Shown here in pieces: positions 29,305-36,963 of a stretch of DNA of 64,000 nucleotides. Under the pieces are notes generated by a model. The model saw nothing but the letters and a program-made list of their open reading frames with translations, ran no database searches and was not told the DNA's origin. A program made the position numbers and the translations under genes. This stretch comes from Clostridium swellfunianum (lineage in GTDB: Bacteria > Bacillota > Clostridia > Clostridiales > Clostridiaceae), in assembly GCF_023656515.1 (NCBI RefSeq), contig NZ_JAMOFV010000006.1, forward strand, positions 4,605,735-4,669,734, given 5' to 3'. The number at the start of each line of letters is the position of its first letter. Position 1 is the first letter of the stretch.

Positions 29305-30708
29305 TTAAAAACGGAAATATAAAAATGGATTAAAGGAACCATCTACTAGATAGCCTGTTATTAACAGCATAAGCAATATATGAGCTACAGGCACCATAAT
29401 GTTCAATGCTTGCCTTCCCTTTCTATATGCTGCTAGCTTTTGTTTTATTTTTACAGCTGCAGGCGTTGCACCAATACATGCAATTATTAATACAAAACCA
29501 TAGCTTTTTAAATAATAAAAGCTCTCAGCCCCCCAGAGAGGTACATCAAGCATTCCAAACATACCTTCCAAATTTTTCACTGCCTCACCCATACTGTTTG
29601 CATTGAACAGTACAAAACTAACTGTGATAAAAAACAACATATATATATGACCTGCTACAGGAGGCAACCTTTTCAGCAGCCTTTTCAGAAAATATTTTTC
29701 AACAATCAATAATAAGGCAAAATATAATCCCCATACAATGAAGTTCCACTGTGCACCATGCCAGAAGCCTGTAAGAAACCATACAACAGCTATGTTGCAG
29801 ACCCACCTTACCCTGCTTACACGGTTGCCGCCCATTGGGATATATACATAATCCCTAAACCATGTCCCCAGGGATATGTGCCATCTTTTCCAAAACTCTG
29901 TTATGCTTTTAGAAATATAGGGGTAGTTGAAGTTCTCAAGAAAATGAAACCCAAAAATCCTCCCCAATCCTATTGCCATATCACTGTAGCCTGAAAAGTC
30001 AAAGTAAATCTGGAGCGTAAAGGCCATCGCTGCAATCCAATAGAACAATACAGTTTTCTCATTTGTATTGGAAAATATTTTTCCTAATTCTCCTAAGGTA
30101 TTTGCTAAAAGCACCTTTTTGGACAATCCAATAATGAAGCGGTTTATACCATAGGAAAAATTCTCAATTGAATGGGTACGCTGTTTAAGCTCGGCTTCGA
30201 CTGTTGTGTACCGTACTATAGGCCCCGCTATTAGCTGAGGAAAAAGTGCTACATAGGTGGCAAAGCTAAAAATATTTTTCTGGACCTTTGCTTTCCCCCA
30301 GTATACATCAACTGTATATGATAAAATCTGAAATGTGTAAAAGCTAATACCAATTGGCAGTGCCAAATTTACAAGCGTCACCCCTGACTTAAATATTTCA
30401 TTAACATTTTTAATAAAAAAATCAATGTATTTAAAATATATCAGCAGTCCAATGTGGATAATAACTGAGGAGATAAGAGGGATTTTAGCATACTTCCCAC
30501 CTCTTGCCCTGAATATCCATAATCCATGAACATATCCTGAAATTATGGATATCATCATTAGAATGGAGTAAATAGGTTCTCCATAGAAATAAAAAAACAA
30601 ACTGGCCAGCAGCAGAACATGGTTTCTAAATTTTTGGGGGGCTATAAAATATAGCCCCATAACTATCGGTAAAAAATAATATAAGAAGGTAATACTTGAA
30701 AACAGCAT
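29305..30708 (-). CDS. MBOAT-family membrane O-acyltransferase (AlgI/DltB-like)
   Basis: A 467-residue multi-pass membrane protein with the MBOAT motifs: FPQLIAGPIVRY near residue 155, DFSGYSDMAIGLGRIFGF near residue 235, EFWKRWHISLGTWFRDYVYIP (key part FWKRWHISLGTWFRDYVY) near residue 268 and the catalytic histidine segment FLTGFWHGAQWNF near residue 315. It moves acyl groups, usually acetyl, across the membrane for wall or exopolysaccharide modification. It sits between a DUF4358 lipoprotein gene (2-base gap) and the DHHW gene, a combination seen in clostridia. Confidence 0.92.
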   Translation of the reverse strand: MLFSSITFLYYFLPIVMGLYFIAPQKFRNHVLLLASLFFYFYGEPIYSILMMISIISGYVHGLWIFRARGGKYAKIPLISSVIIHIGLLIYFKYIDFFIKNVNEIFKSGVTLVNLALPIGISFYTFQILSYTVDVYWGKAKVQKNIFSFATYVALFPQLIAGPIVRYTTVEAELKQRTHSIENFSYGINRFIIGLSKKVLLANTLGELGKIFSNTNEKTVLFYWIAAMAFTLQIYFDFSGYSDMAIGLGRIFGFHFLENFNYPYISKSITEFWKRWHISLGTWFRDYVYIPMGGNRVSRVRWVCNIAVVWFLTGFWHGAQWNFIVWGLYFALLLIVEKYFLKRLLKRLPPVAGHIYMLFFITVSFVLFNANSMGEAVKNLEGMFGMLDVPLWGAESFYYLKSYGFVLIIACIGATPAAVKIKQKLAAYRKGRQALNIMVPVAHILLMLLITGYLVDGSFNPFLYFRF

Positions 30709-30710
30709 AA

Positions 30711-31238
30711 TTATTTCTTTAATGCAAGGAATGCATCATGCAGCGGCTTTGCATAGTCATCGCTCATAACAAGGAATATGACATTACCAATGCTATCTAC
30801 TATTACATTTTTAGGATCAACACCTACACATATCCACTTCCTAGGGTTCACGTTTTCTTTGATATCTTTCTTTATTTTTTCAATATCTGCGCCTTCCTTA
30901 ACCTTGACCAAGCACAATGAATAGGCACTGGTCCTCATCATGGACTCAGAAACTATGGCAGTCTCAAACTCAATACCTGCTTTTCCAAGGTAATATTCGG
31001 TTTTCTCCGCTGTTATCTGGTCTGTTTTCAGCTTTGGTTTTACATATTGGTTGAAATCATTATCTACTTTGGCAGTATCATATATCTTTTTCAAAATCTC
31101 CTCAAGGCTACCTTCTAGGTTGCTCTTCTTATTGCTAGCCTGATTGCTGTTCTGGTTACTGCTGCTAGTTGCTGCCTTGCAGGCTGTGAAACTGAAGGCC
31201 ATCATCAGCGCCATAAGTAATGTCAGTAGTTTTTTCAT
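30711..31238 (-). CDS. DUF4358 lipoprotein
   Basis: A 175-residue exported lipoprotein: signal peptide MKKLLTLLMALMMAFSF with lipobox FTAC, a low-complexity Ser/Asn linker (SSSNQNSNQASNKKS), then a compact domain with the DUF4358 pattern (LEEILKKIYDTAK, YYLGKAGIEFETAIVSESMM, SAYSLCLVKVKEGADIEKIK). DUF4358 proteins are usually encoded first in MBOAT/DHHW operons, as here, and may help or sense polymer acetylation; the exact role is unknown. A GGAGAG ribosome site precedes the ATG. Confidence 0.85.
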   Translation of the reverse strand: MKKLLTLLMALMMAFSFTACKAATSSSNQNSNQASNKKSNLEGSLEEILKKIYDTAKVDNDFNQYVKPKLKTDQITAEKTEYYLGKAGIEFETAIVSESMMRTSAYSLCLVKVKEGADIEKIKKDIKENVNPRKWICVGVDPKNVIVDSIGNVIFLVMSDDYAKPLHDAFLALKK

Positions 31239-31375
31239 AATAATTCTCTCCTTTTATAAATTAATTCTTAGTTCTTTATTGGACAATCAATATGTTATAC
31301 GTAAAACTTTTAAGATAGTTCGAGAATACTTGAAAACCTTTCCTTAATCCTGCGCAAAAGTAAGACCCCATAAAT

Positions 31376-31408
31376 AAAAGTTCCCCCAAACTAATCAGTC
31401 TGAGGGAA
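31376..31408 (-). terminator. Terminator after splB
   Basis: Minus strand TTCCCTCA ... GGGGGAA hairpin with one G-U pair and a loop containing GACTGATTAGTTT, then CTTTTATTT. It is about 90 bases past the splB stop. The loop is nearly the same as those at 9.84 and 19.78 kb. Confidence 0.7.
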
Positions 31409-31497
31409 TAATAACACACTTGAATATTTACTTTTATACTTTGTTCTTTTAAATATTATAGTATTTATTGTTGCTTATTTATTACATTTAGTAATAC

Positions 31498-32520
31498 TCA
31501 TATAATATATTTAACCTTTTTATTATCAAATAGTTCTTCTATGTTTTTTGTGAAGAACTCTTTTATTTCACTTATAACTTCACTTTGATATACATACTTT
31601 CCATATCCAAATTGTCCATATTTGAATTTACGCTCTTCATCATTCATAGGTAATTCACTTTCAGGGAATACCTTAAGTATTCTATTTTTAGCTATTGTTG
31701 TATACCTGTGAGATATTACTTCAAAGGTTACTGGGAATTCTAAATTATTTGGCAGCTTACTACTTAACTTTAGCAACAAATCCTGATAGTCTTCTTTCCA
31801 GCTTGGATAAATAAATATTGGTGCAATTAAAAAACCAACAGGATACCCTGACTGAGCTGCCTTTATAGCTGCTTCTATTCTTTTGTCACTGGAAGCGGTA
31901 ATATGTTCATATTTATTTATCACATAAGAAGTATTAATACTAAATCTTATTTCTGTATGACCATTGTGTTCTAAGTTAAGCAAGGATTCTATGTCATTAT
32001 ATTTTGTTACAAATCTAAATCTAGCATTAGGATTTTTCGCAAAAAAATCTATAGCTTTCTGCAATGAATGTGTATAAGGTTCTAAAGGTATAGGGTCAGA
32101 TGTAGCCGACCCTTCAAATATAGTTATATCAGGCAATCTTTCATTAATATATTTCTCAGCTTGATTAAGAATATCCTCTATATTAGCATATACCTTTACA
32201 AAAGGCTTATCTCCTAACTGAGTATTTAAATAACAGTATTCACATTGTCCCATACACCCTGATACTAAGGGAAGCTGATAGTGGGCGGAGGGTTTGCAGG
32301 ATTGAAATTTTAGGGCTTTTTTAGTTCCAACTACTAAAGTCCTTTTGCCTTCTCTATATTGAGCGAATAAATCATTACCTGGAATATGTTGTTTTAGTTT
32401 ATTAGAGGTCAATTTTATTATCTCAATATTAGCATTATCTTTAAACTTGGAAAAAATATTCTTGCCCATTTCATATTCCAAGGAATCTTTTTCAAATATA
32501 ATTCTTTTAGGTATAAACAT
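31498..32520 (-). CDS. splB: Spore photoproduct lyase-family radical SAM protein
   Basis: SplB repairs the thymine dimer formed by UV light in spores. The 340-residue protein keeps the radical-SAM motif CMGQCEYC (Cys 89, 93, 96) and strong similarity across its length to what I recall of Bacillus subtilis SplB, including KPSAHYQLPLVSG, ELRFSIN-like EIRFSINTSYVI, and YGQFGYGKYVYQ. Yet the cysteine that donates hydrogen in B. subtilis (Cys141, context EASCTSD) is alanine here (EGSATSD, Ala139). The start at 32520 aligns with family N-termini and follows AGTAGGA; a GTG seven codons earlier lacks a site. Solitary gene. Confidence 0.85.
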   Translation of the reverse strand: MFIPKRIIFEKDSLEYEMGKNIFSKFKDNANIEIIKLTSNKLKQHIPGNDLFAQYREGKRTLVVGTKKALKFQSCKPSAHYQLPLVSGCMGQCEYCYLNTQLGDKPFVKVYANIEDILNQAEKYINERLPDITIFEGSATSDPIPLEPYTHSLQKAIDFFAKNPNARFRFVTKYNDIESLLNLEHNGHTEIRFSINTSYVINKYEHITASSDKRIEAAIKAAQSGYPVGFLIAPIFIYPSWKEDYQDLLLKLSSKLPNNLEFPVTFEVISHRYTTIAKNRILKVFPESELPMNDEERKFKYGQFGYGKYVYQSEVISEIKEFFTKNIEELFDNKKVKYII

Positions 32521-32617
32521 AGTTCCTACTAAACAAATCACTTTATATAGTGACTTATTATCCCCTTTCTATAGTTTCATTTGTACTATATAAAAGCTAA
32601 TATTATTAATAGTAAGT

Positions 32618-32926
32618 TTAATTATCAAATCTATCTACTTTAAATAGGTTTAAATCCTTATGTACTTCTTCTGAATATAATTTACTTAACATCATTCCAC
32701 CTAGCATAGCAAACAATATTCCATTTGCCCCATAACCTAAGCAATACCACAATTTAGAATTATCCGGTTCTTTTCCTATAAAGCCTAAATTATCTTGGGT
32801 AGATGCAAAAGCTCCACAATATCTATATTCTATCTCTATATTTAAGTTTGGAAATAAACTTTTTAGCCTTTGCTCTAATCTTTCGTATACATATTGTTTC
32901 CTAAACCTTGTAGCTATATCCTAGAA
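32618..32926 (-). pseudogene. 3' remnant of an FAD-dependent oxidoreductase
   Basis: The minus-strand frame encodes about 102 residues that look like the C-terminal end of a DAO-type FAD oxidoreductase (QRLKSLFPNL, EYRYCGAFASTQDNLGFIG, YCLGYGANGILFAMLGG, KLYSEE). No start or FAD-binding N-terminus exists: a TAG precedes the frame and the DNA upstream belongs to other remnants. The gene has lost about two thirds of its length. Confidence 0.75.
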
Positions 32927-32980
32927 ACACTGAATTCACTATATTAAAAATACAAAAATATAGTTAACTAGCAAGAAATT

Positions 32981-33016
32981 ATAAAAAGCGAAGGAGCATT
33001 AATTTACACCTTCGCT
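32981..33016 (-). terminator. Terminator after the DUF4397 remnant
   Basis: AGCGAAGG (32987-32994) and CCTTCGCT (33009-33016) arms followed by TTTTTATAA on the minus strand. It survives although the gene before it is broken. Confidence 0.8.
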
Positions 33017-33024
33017 TCATTTCG

Positions 33025-33180
33025 TTATCTTGGCCCTGTTAAAAGCACTGCTTCTAAAGCTGGAGACTTGCCATCAAGGCCAACCGTATAAATTGTATAG
33101 TACATGTTGTTATACAGTCTAACATTTGGAACAGTCAAAGCTGTATTATCGGTACCAGCAATATTTACTCTGAACTCTAC
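33025..33180 (-). pseudogene. 3' remnant of a DUF4397-type gene
   Basis: About 51 codons end in a stop at 33025 and read VEFRVNIAGTDNT, LTVPNVRLYNNMYYTIYTVGL and PALEAVLLTGPR. The pattern of a value-rich strand followed by YTIY and VGL resembles the end of DUF4397 surface domains. A TAG stands directly before this frame and no start is present, so only the tail of the gene remains. Confidence 0.65.
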
Positions 33181-33214
33181 CTATTGGTTTAAAAATAATG
33201 TCTTCTTGCAAAAT

Positions 33215-33595
33215 CTATTCCTCCTTTGAAGCGCTTCTGTTATTTATAATACAACATTTTCTTTTATGGCAGCTATTACAACCACATAATGGTTCACTAT
33301 CATCGCAAAGCTTATAGTCTCCCCCTTCAATTTTTAATAAGTGCCCATTTACTAATGATTTTGCTATCTTGAAACGAGCATCATTATATATCCGCTGCAC
33401 GGTTGTACGCGCAACATTCATTTTTTCTGCACACTCTTCTTGCAGCATTCCTTCTAAATCCATTAACCTAATCGTTTCATATTCATCTACTGTCATAACA
33501 ATAATTTCTTCATCTATGTTTTTCATGTCTACTGGTCCAAATAAATTATTTTTTGGTAGACAACATACTTTTCTGCATTTTCTAGGTCTTGGCAT
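33215..33595 (-). CDS. DUF134 DNA-binding protein
   Basis: The 126-residue protein begins [14 protein letters not shown], typical of DUF134, and has a sigma-factor-like helix-turn-helix near residues 40-85 ([24 protein letters not shown] with [14 protein letters not shown]; quoted in two parts [12 protein letters not shown] and [13 protein letters not shown]). The tail carries a cysteine-rich [12 protein letters not shown] stretch that could bind metal or an Fe-S cluster. The start at 33595 follows GGGGGAG. It is divergent from a NifX-type gene, a common pairing, and probably regulates it and itself through the inverted repeat between them. Confidence 0.87.
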   Translation of the reverse strand: MPRPRKCRKVCCLPKNNLFGPVDMKNIDEEIIVMTVDEYETIRLMDLEGMLQEECAEKMNVARTTVQRIYNDARFKIAKSLVNGHLLKIEGGDYKLCDDSEPLCGCNSCHKRKCCIINNRSASKEE

Positions 33596-33618
33596 TTTCT
33601 CTCCCCCTTTGCGAGTAA

Positions 33619-33676
33619 TTATTGACATATGTTTTTTATAAGTTTATTATAATATATAAAGGGCATATGTCAATAA
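33619..33676. promoter_or_regulatory. Divergent overlapping promoters inside a 13-bp inverted repeat
   Basis: TTATTGACATATG (33619-33631) and its exact complement CATATGTCAATAA (33664-33676) are separated by 32 bases. Each arm contains a perfect TTGACA -35 box facing inward; TATTAT at 33645-33650 is 17 bases from the plus box and TATAAT (33651-33646) is 16 bases from the minus box. A dimer bound to both arms would cover both -35 boxes. Confidence 0.8.
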
Positions 33677-33727
33677 CATGCTTATTTAAAGGCTCCTTTA
33701 AATAAATTGTATTGGAGGAATAATTAT

Positions 33728-34081
33728 ATGAAAATTGCATTACCATCACGTCAAAATCAAATTGATAACCATTTTGGACACTGTGAATATTATACAATTT
33801 TTACAGTTGACAATAATACAAAAGAAATAATTTCTTCTGAAACTCTTCCATCACCATCAGGCTGTGGATGCAAATCAAATATTGCACAAATTCTTTCAGA
33901 AATGGATGTTAAATTAATGCTTGCAGGTAATATGGGAGAAGGTGCAGTTAAAGTGCTTAACAATTCAGGAATTGATGTGCTTCGTGGTTGTTCAGGTGAT
34001 GTAAAAACTGTAGTACTTAAATGGCTTGAAGGCTCACTTGTGGACTCTGGTGATAGTTGCCATGAACATGAATGCCATTAG
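33728..34081 (+). CDS. NifX/NifB-type (dinitrogenase iron-molybdenum cofactor-like) protein
   Basis: A 117-residue protein of the Nitro_FeMo-Co fold: MKIALPSRQNQIDNHFGHCEYYTIF at the N-terminus (key part IDNHFGHCEYYTIF), a CGCK cysteine motif near residue 47, then LMLAGNMGEGAVKVLNNSGI near residue 70, and a His/Cys tail (DSCHEHECH). The family binds iron-sulphur or other metal clusters; in clostridia such stand-alone proteins are not tied to nitrogenase. GGAGGA lies 8 bases before the ATG at 33728; an earlier ATG has no site. It is divergent from the DUF134 regulator gene. Confidence 0.88.
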   Translation: MKIALPSRQNQIDNHFGHCEYYTIFTVDNNTKEIISSETLPSPSGCGCKSNIAQILSEMDVKLMLAGNMGEGAVKVLNNSGIDVLRGCSGDVKTVVLKWLEGSLVDSGDSCHEHECH

Positions 34082-34303
34082 CCATGCTCGTTTGTGGAAA
34101 CATGTCAATCGGCTTTTTTGCTGCTTTTTCACAAATCGAGGTTTATGGAAATATGTCGATAGTTTTCAGCTATCAATTGATAACCACAGGATGAAATCTC
34201 CACCATTTCCACCTGTCATTATACCAATTCGATACAATATTTAACTTTACATATTCAAGTTACTAGGTCATACCATGTTGCAACATTTTAAATTTAGCAA
34301 GAC
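34082..34303. other. Intergenic stretch after the NifX-type gene
   Basis: About 220 bases with no supported gene. Two similar phrases, TTTGTGGAAACATGTCAATC and TTTATGGAAATATGTCGATA, occur 50 bases apart and hint at an old tandem repeat. Confidence 0.3.
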
Positions 34304-34336
34304 AAAATGCTCTCAGACTAAATCTGAGAGCATTTT
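34304..34336. terminator. Bidirectional terminator
   Basis: Perfect 14-base arms AAAATGCTCTCAGA and TCTGAGAGCATTTT with a five-base loop, between the NifX-type gene and the convergent MerR-VOC gene. Confidence 0.88.
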
Positions 34337-34375
34337 CTTGTTTTAAAATTAGCTATAAATAGTTTTAATGTGAGG

Positions 34376-35155
34376 TTATTTCATTTCTTCTTCAATGATT
34401 TTGATTCTTTCTTCAAAGCTTAAATTTTTGTAGATTTTATGCAGCATCCACATATAACCAAATGGATCTATAAAGATAGAATTACTAACAGCATCGTCCA
34501 TCATTTTCGTAATTCCCTGAACTTCTGTACAACCATTTTCCAAAGCAGTTTTATGTGTTTTTTCGATATCTTCTACAGCTATATTAAACCAAACTGTATT
34601 TGGATGTTCTTTATCCGGCGCTTTTAGTCCATATTCCAGATTTTCATCCAGTATATGAAATCTTGTCCCATACAAAGTAAAGACTGCTTCATTAGTACCT
34701 TCTGGATAATCAGTTGCCTCTACTACCTCAATCTCAAAAATTTCTTTATACAACTCCAAGGCTTTCAAACTATTCTTTACAACAAAATCAATTTCTGCAC
34801 CTTTAATCACTTGATTTTCCTCCTTTATTAATTTCAATTGCTCTTCTATTTTTCTGATTTTCTGCTGTTGAATGTCAATCTCCTGATTTAATTGTTCCAT
34901 TTTTTTCTTTAAAGTAGCTTCCAAAAAATCATTATCATTGATTCGTTTCAAAGCATCGTTGATTTCATCTACCTTAAAACCCGAATCTCGCAGCAATAAA
35001 ATTTGATTCAAATGAGAGATTTGATTGGGACTGTACAAACGATAGCCAGTCATCTCATCAACATGAGAAGGACAAAAAATCCCACATTCATCATAATATC
35101 GCAACATTCGTGTTGAAACTTTCACCAGTTTGGAAAATTGGCCAATTTTATACAT
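34376..35155 (-). CDS. MerR-type regulator fused to a VOC (glyoxalase/PhnB-like) domain
   Basis: Residues 1-70 form a MerR winged helix (YKIGQFSKLVKVSTRMLRYYDECGIF, key part FSKLVKVSTRMLRYYDE), residues about 75-118 a coiled coil, and residues about 120-245 a VOC fold of the PhnB type (FVVKNSLKALELYKEIFEIEVVE, key part ALELYKEIFEIEVVE; then TRFHILDEN and SIFIDPFGYMWMLHK). The VOC part likely serves as the effector-binding domain. The start at 35155 follows a perfect AGGAGG. A promoter with a 19-bp spacer lies 40 bases upstream, so the protein probably activates its own gene. Confidence 0.87.
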   Translation of the reverse strand: MYKIGQFSKLVKVSTRMLRYYDECGIFCPSHVDEMTGYRLYSPNQISHLNQILLLRDSGFKVDEINDALKRINDNDFLEATLKKKMEQLNQEIDIQQQKIRKIEEQLKLIKEENQVIKGAEIDFVVKNSLKALELYKEIFEIEVVEATDYPEGTNEAVFTLYGTRFHILDENLEYGLKAPDKEHPNTVWFNIAVEDIEKTHKTALENGCTEVQGITKMMDDAVSNSIFIDPFGYMWMLHKIYKNLSFEERIKIIEEEMK

Positions 35156-35194
35156 TTTACCTCCTATTAGCATTATAGTTCGAGCTATGACTTT

Positions 35195-35225
35195 ATCATA
35201 AACCTTCTCACTGTGTTAAAGTCAA
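35195..35225 (-). promoter_or_regulatory. MerR-type promoter of the MerR-VOC gene
   Basis: Minus-strand TTGACT (35225-35220) and TATGAT (35200-35195) are exactly 19 bases apart, with the imperfect repeat AACACAGTGAGAAGGTT between them. This spacing marks MerR-activated promoters. Confidence 0.75.
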
Positions 35226-35351
35226 TAGAAAATACATGTTTATTTATTTTTACAATAAAGAAATTGTCAAATGTACACTACTATAAAACATACTGAACCG
35301 AACCAATTCCTCTAAAGCTTACTGCTATTATCCTTAACTCAATTTCAAATG

Positions 35352-35918
35352 TTATTCAAGATTTGATGATTCTTTCAGCCGGTCAAATACTTTCTGTGCT
35401 TCTTTATGCGTAGGTACCATTGCAGCAAGCCTGACTATATTCCCCTTTACTGCTCCCCCAATTTCCTCAAGCCACTTTGCAACCTCTTCCGAAGCAATAG
35501 TACCATTTACAGCAATACCTGGTAGAACTATGGATTTTGAACACTCTTTAGTTATATCATTTTCAATTTGGCCAAATCCGCCGCCCCCATGAGTACAAAA
35601 TGGAATTACTGTTTTTCCTGTGAAGTCATGTGCTCTAAGGAAACTCAAAACTGGTGGAGCTAATGTTTTAAACCAGTTTGGTGAACCTATAAATATTGTT
35701 TGATAATCATCGATAGACTCATTACCAGATTTTAACGTGGGGCAAAAGCCTCGGGAAATTTGATTTCTTACTTCTTTACAGGCTGTATTATAGTCAAAAG
35801 AATAATCCTTATCAGGAATTAATTCTCTTAAGGACCCATCAGTCTGTATTGCTATTTCTAATGCTAAATTTTCTGTATTTCCAAAAAGCGAATAAAAAAC
35901 AATCAGTGTATTGTTCAT
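35352..35918 (-). CDS. Flavodoxin-family protein
   Basis: A 188-residue protein with a flavodoxin fold: FMN phosphate loop YSLFGNTENLA near residue 8, IFIGSPNWFKTLAPPVLSFL near residue 80, and the TVIPFCTHGGGGFG loop near residue 110. It likely carries electrons or reduces quinone-like substrates in the cytoplasm. The start at 35918 follows AAAGGAAA; a longer frame to 35948 would run through this site. Its promoter has the 19-bp spacer of MerR targets and the divergent gene encodes a MerR-TipAS protein. A decayed paralogue lies at 7.4-7.8 kb. Confidence 0.88.
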   Translation of the reverse strand: MNNTLIVFYSLFGNTENLALEIAIQTDGSLRELIPDKDYSFDYNTACKEVRNQISRGFCPTLKSGNESIDDYQTIFIGSPNWFKTLAPPVLSFLRAHDFTGKTVIPFCTHGGGGFGQIENDITKECSKSIVLPGIAVNGTIASEEVAKWLEEIGGAVKGNIVRLAAMVPTHKEAQKVFDRLKESSNLE

Positions 35919-36001
35919 ATGTGCTATTTCCTTTCGTAAAATTTCCATTCATCGTTTTGTTTAAAATGATTCATACTATATTACTTTATTATTACGGGTA
36001 T

Positions 36002-36032
36002 ATAGTACACTATGACCTTACGTCGTAGTCAA
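36002..36032 (-). promoter_or_regulatory. MerR-type promoter of the flavodoxin gene
   Basis: Minus-strand TTGACT (36032-36027) and TACTAT (36007-36002) with a 19-base spacer containing TACGACGTA, close to a palindrome. It lies 84 bases upstream of the flavodoxin start, between it and the divergent merR gene. Confidence 0.75.
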
Positions 36033-36155
36033 GTATAAATTTTGTCCATCTTAGTAAAGAATCTTATGGCATGAGTTTATAGAGTATTATATAATACAAA
36101 AATGAGGAAACTAGATGGATTTTATTTATTCTTAAAGAATTAGAGGATTATTGAA

Positions 36156-36923
36156 ATGAAAGCACAATTTTTTGCAGTTAAAGATATTGTACGGATAACA
36201 GGTGTCACAGCTAGGACATTACACTTCTATGATAAAATAAATTTATTAAAGCCCACCCGTTTAGCGGATAATGATTACCGAGCTTATAGCTTAGAAGATT
36301 TGGAAAGACTTCAAACCATTTTATTTTTAAAAGAAATGGATTTATCTTTAAAAGAAATATCAGACATTATGCAGCTATCAAAAGAGGAACAGCTACAAAT
36401 TTTAAAGCTGCATCATCAAACCTTACTAGCAAAACAGCAGCGCTTAGGTGCAATTATTAGTGCCTTAGAAGATTATGTATCGGGAAAAGAAATATTTAAT
36501 TTGAATATCTTTAATAACTCGCCAATTTTCCCATTACAAGAACAATATAGCCGTGAAGCCAAAATAGTATATGGTGAAACAGAAAAATACAAAGAATATG
36601 AGAAAAACCTAGAAAAGCTATCTAATAAGGAAAAAGAAAATTTATCTTATGAATTTGCAAATAATATGGAAAAAGTATTTAAAAAATTAGCAAACCAAAT
36701 TCATAACCCGCCTTCTTCTGAGGAGGTTCAGAAATTAATCGCAGAGTGGAAAAGCTACCTGGAACAAAATATGACTTGTGATACAGAAATTTTGAAATGT
36801 ATTGCTAATACCTATAAGTGTGATAATAGATGGAAAAACTATTTCAACCAATTCAGTGATGAAGATTTGACTGAATTCGTTTATCAAGCAATTATGTATT
36901 ATTGTAAAACTAGTAGATGGTAA
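36156..36923 (+). CDS. MerR-family regulator with TipAS-type domain
   Basis: The 255-residue protein has the MerR winged helix at residues about 7-75 (VKDIVRITGVTARTLHFYDKI), a helical linker and an all-helical C-terminal region of the TipAS type (residues about 130-250, ending EFVYQAIMYYC). The related regulator at 17.8 kb has the same plan but low similarity in the effector part. It is divergent from the flavodoxin gene and probably activates it through the 19-bp-spacer promoter. The ribosome site before the ATG is weak (AGAGGATTATTGAA). The ligand is unknown. Confidence 0.85.
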   Translation: MKAQFFAVKDIVRITGVTARTLHFYDKINLLKPTRLADNDYRAYSLEDLERLQTILFLKEMDLSLKEISDIMQLSKEEQLQILKLHHQTLLAKQQRLGAIISALEDYVSGKEIFNLNIFNNSPIFPLQEQYSREAKIVYGETEKYKEYEKNLEKLSNKEKENLSYEFANNMEKVFKKLANQIHNPPSSEEVQKLIAEWKSYLEQNMTCDTEILKCIANTYKCDNRWKNYFNQFSDEDLTEFVYQAIMYYCKTSRW

Positions 36924-36956
36924 TAAAGCATGCTGATTGTGCAGCATGCTTTATTA
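36921..36956. terminator. Bidirectional terminator between merR and rlmD
   Basis: Perfect 15-base arms TAATAAAGCATGCTG and CAGCATGCTTTATTA with a six-base loop. The first arm contains the stop codon of the merR gene. Confidence 0.88.
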
Positions 36957-36963
36957 CATTAAT

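Noticed and set aside
34026-34244. Open frame overlapping the end of the NifX-type gene
   Set aside because: No ribosome site; the sequence is a frame shadow and then AT-rich intergenic DNA.
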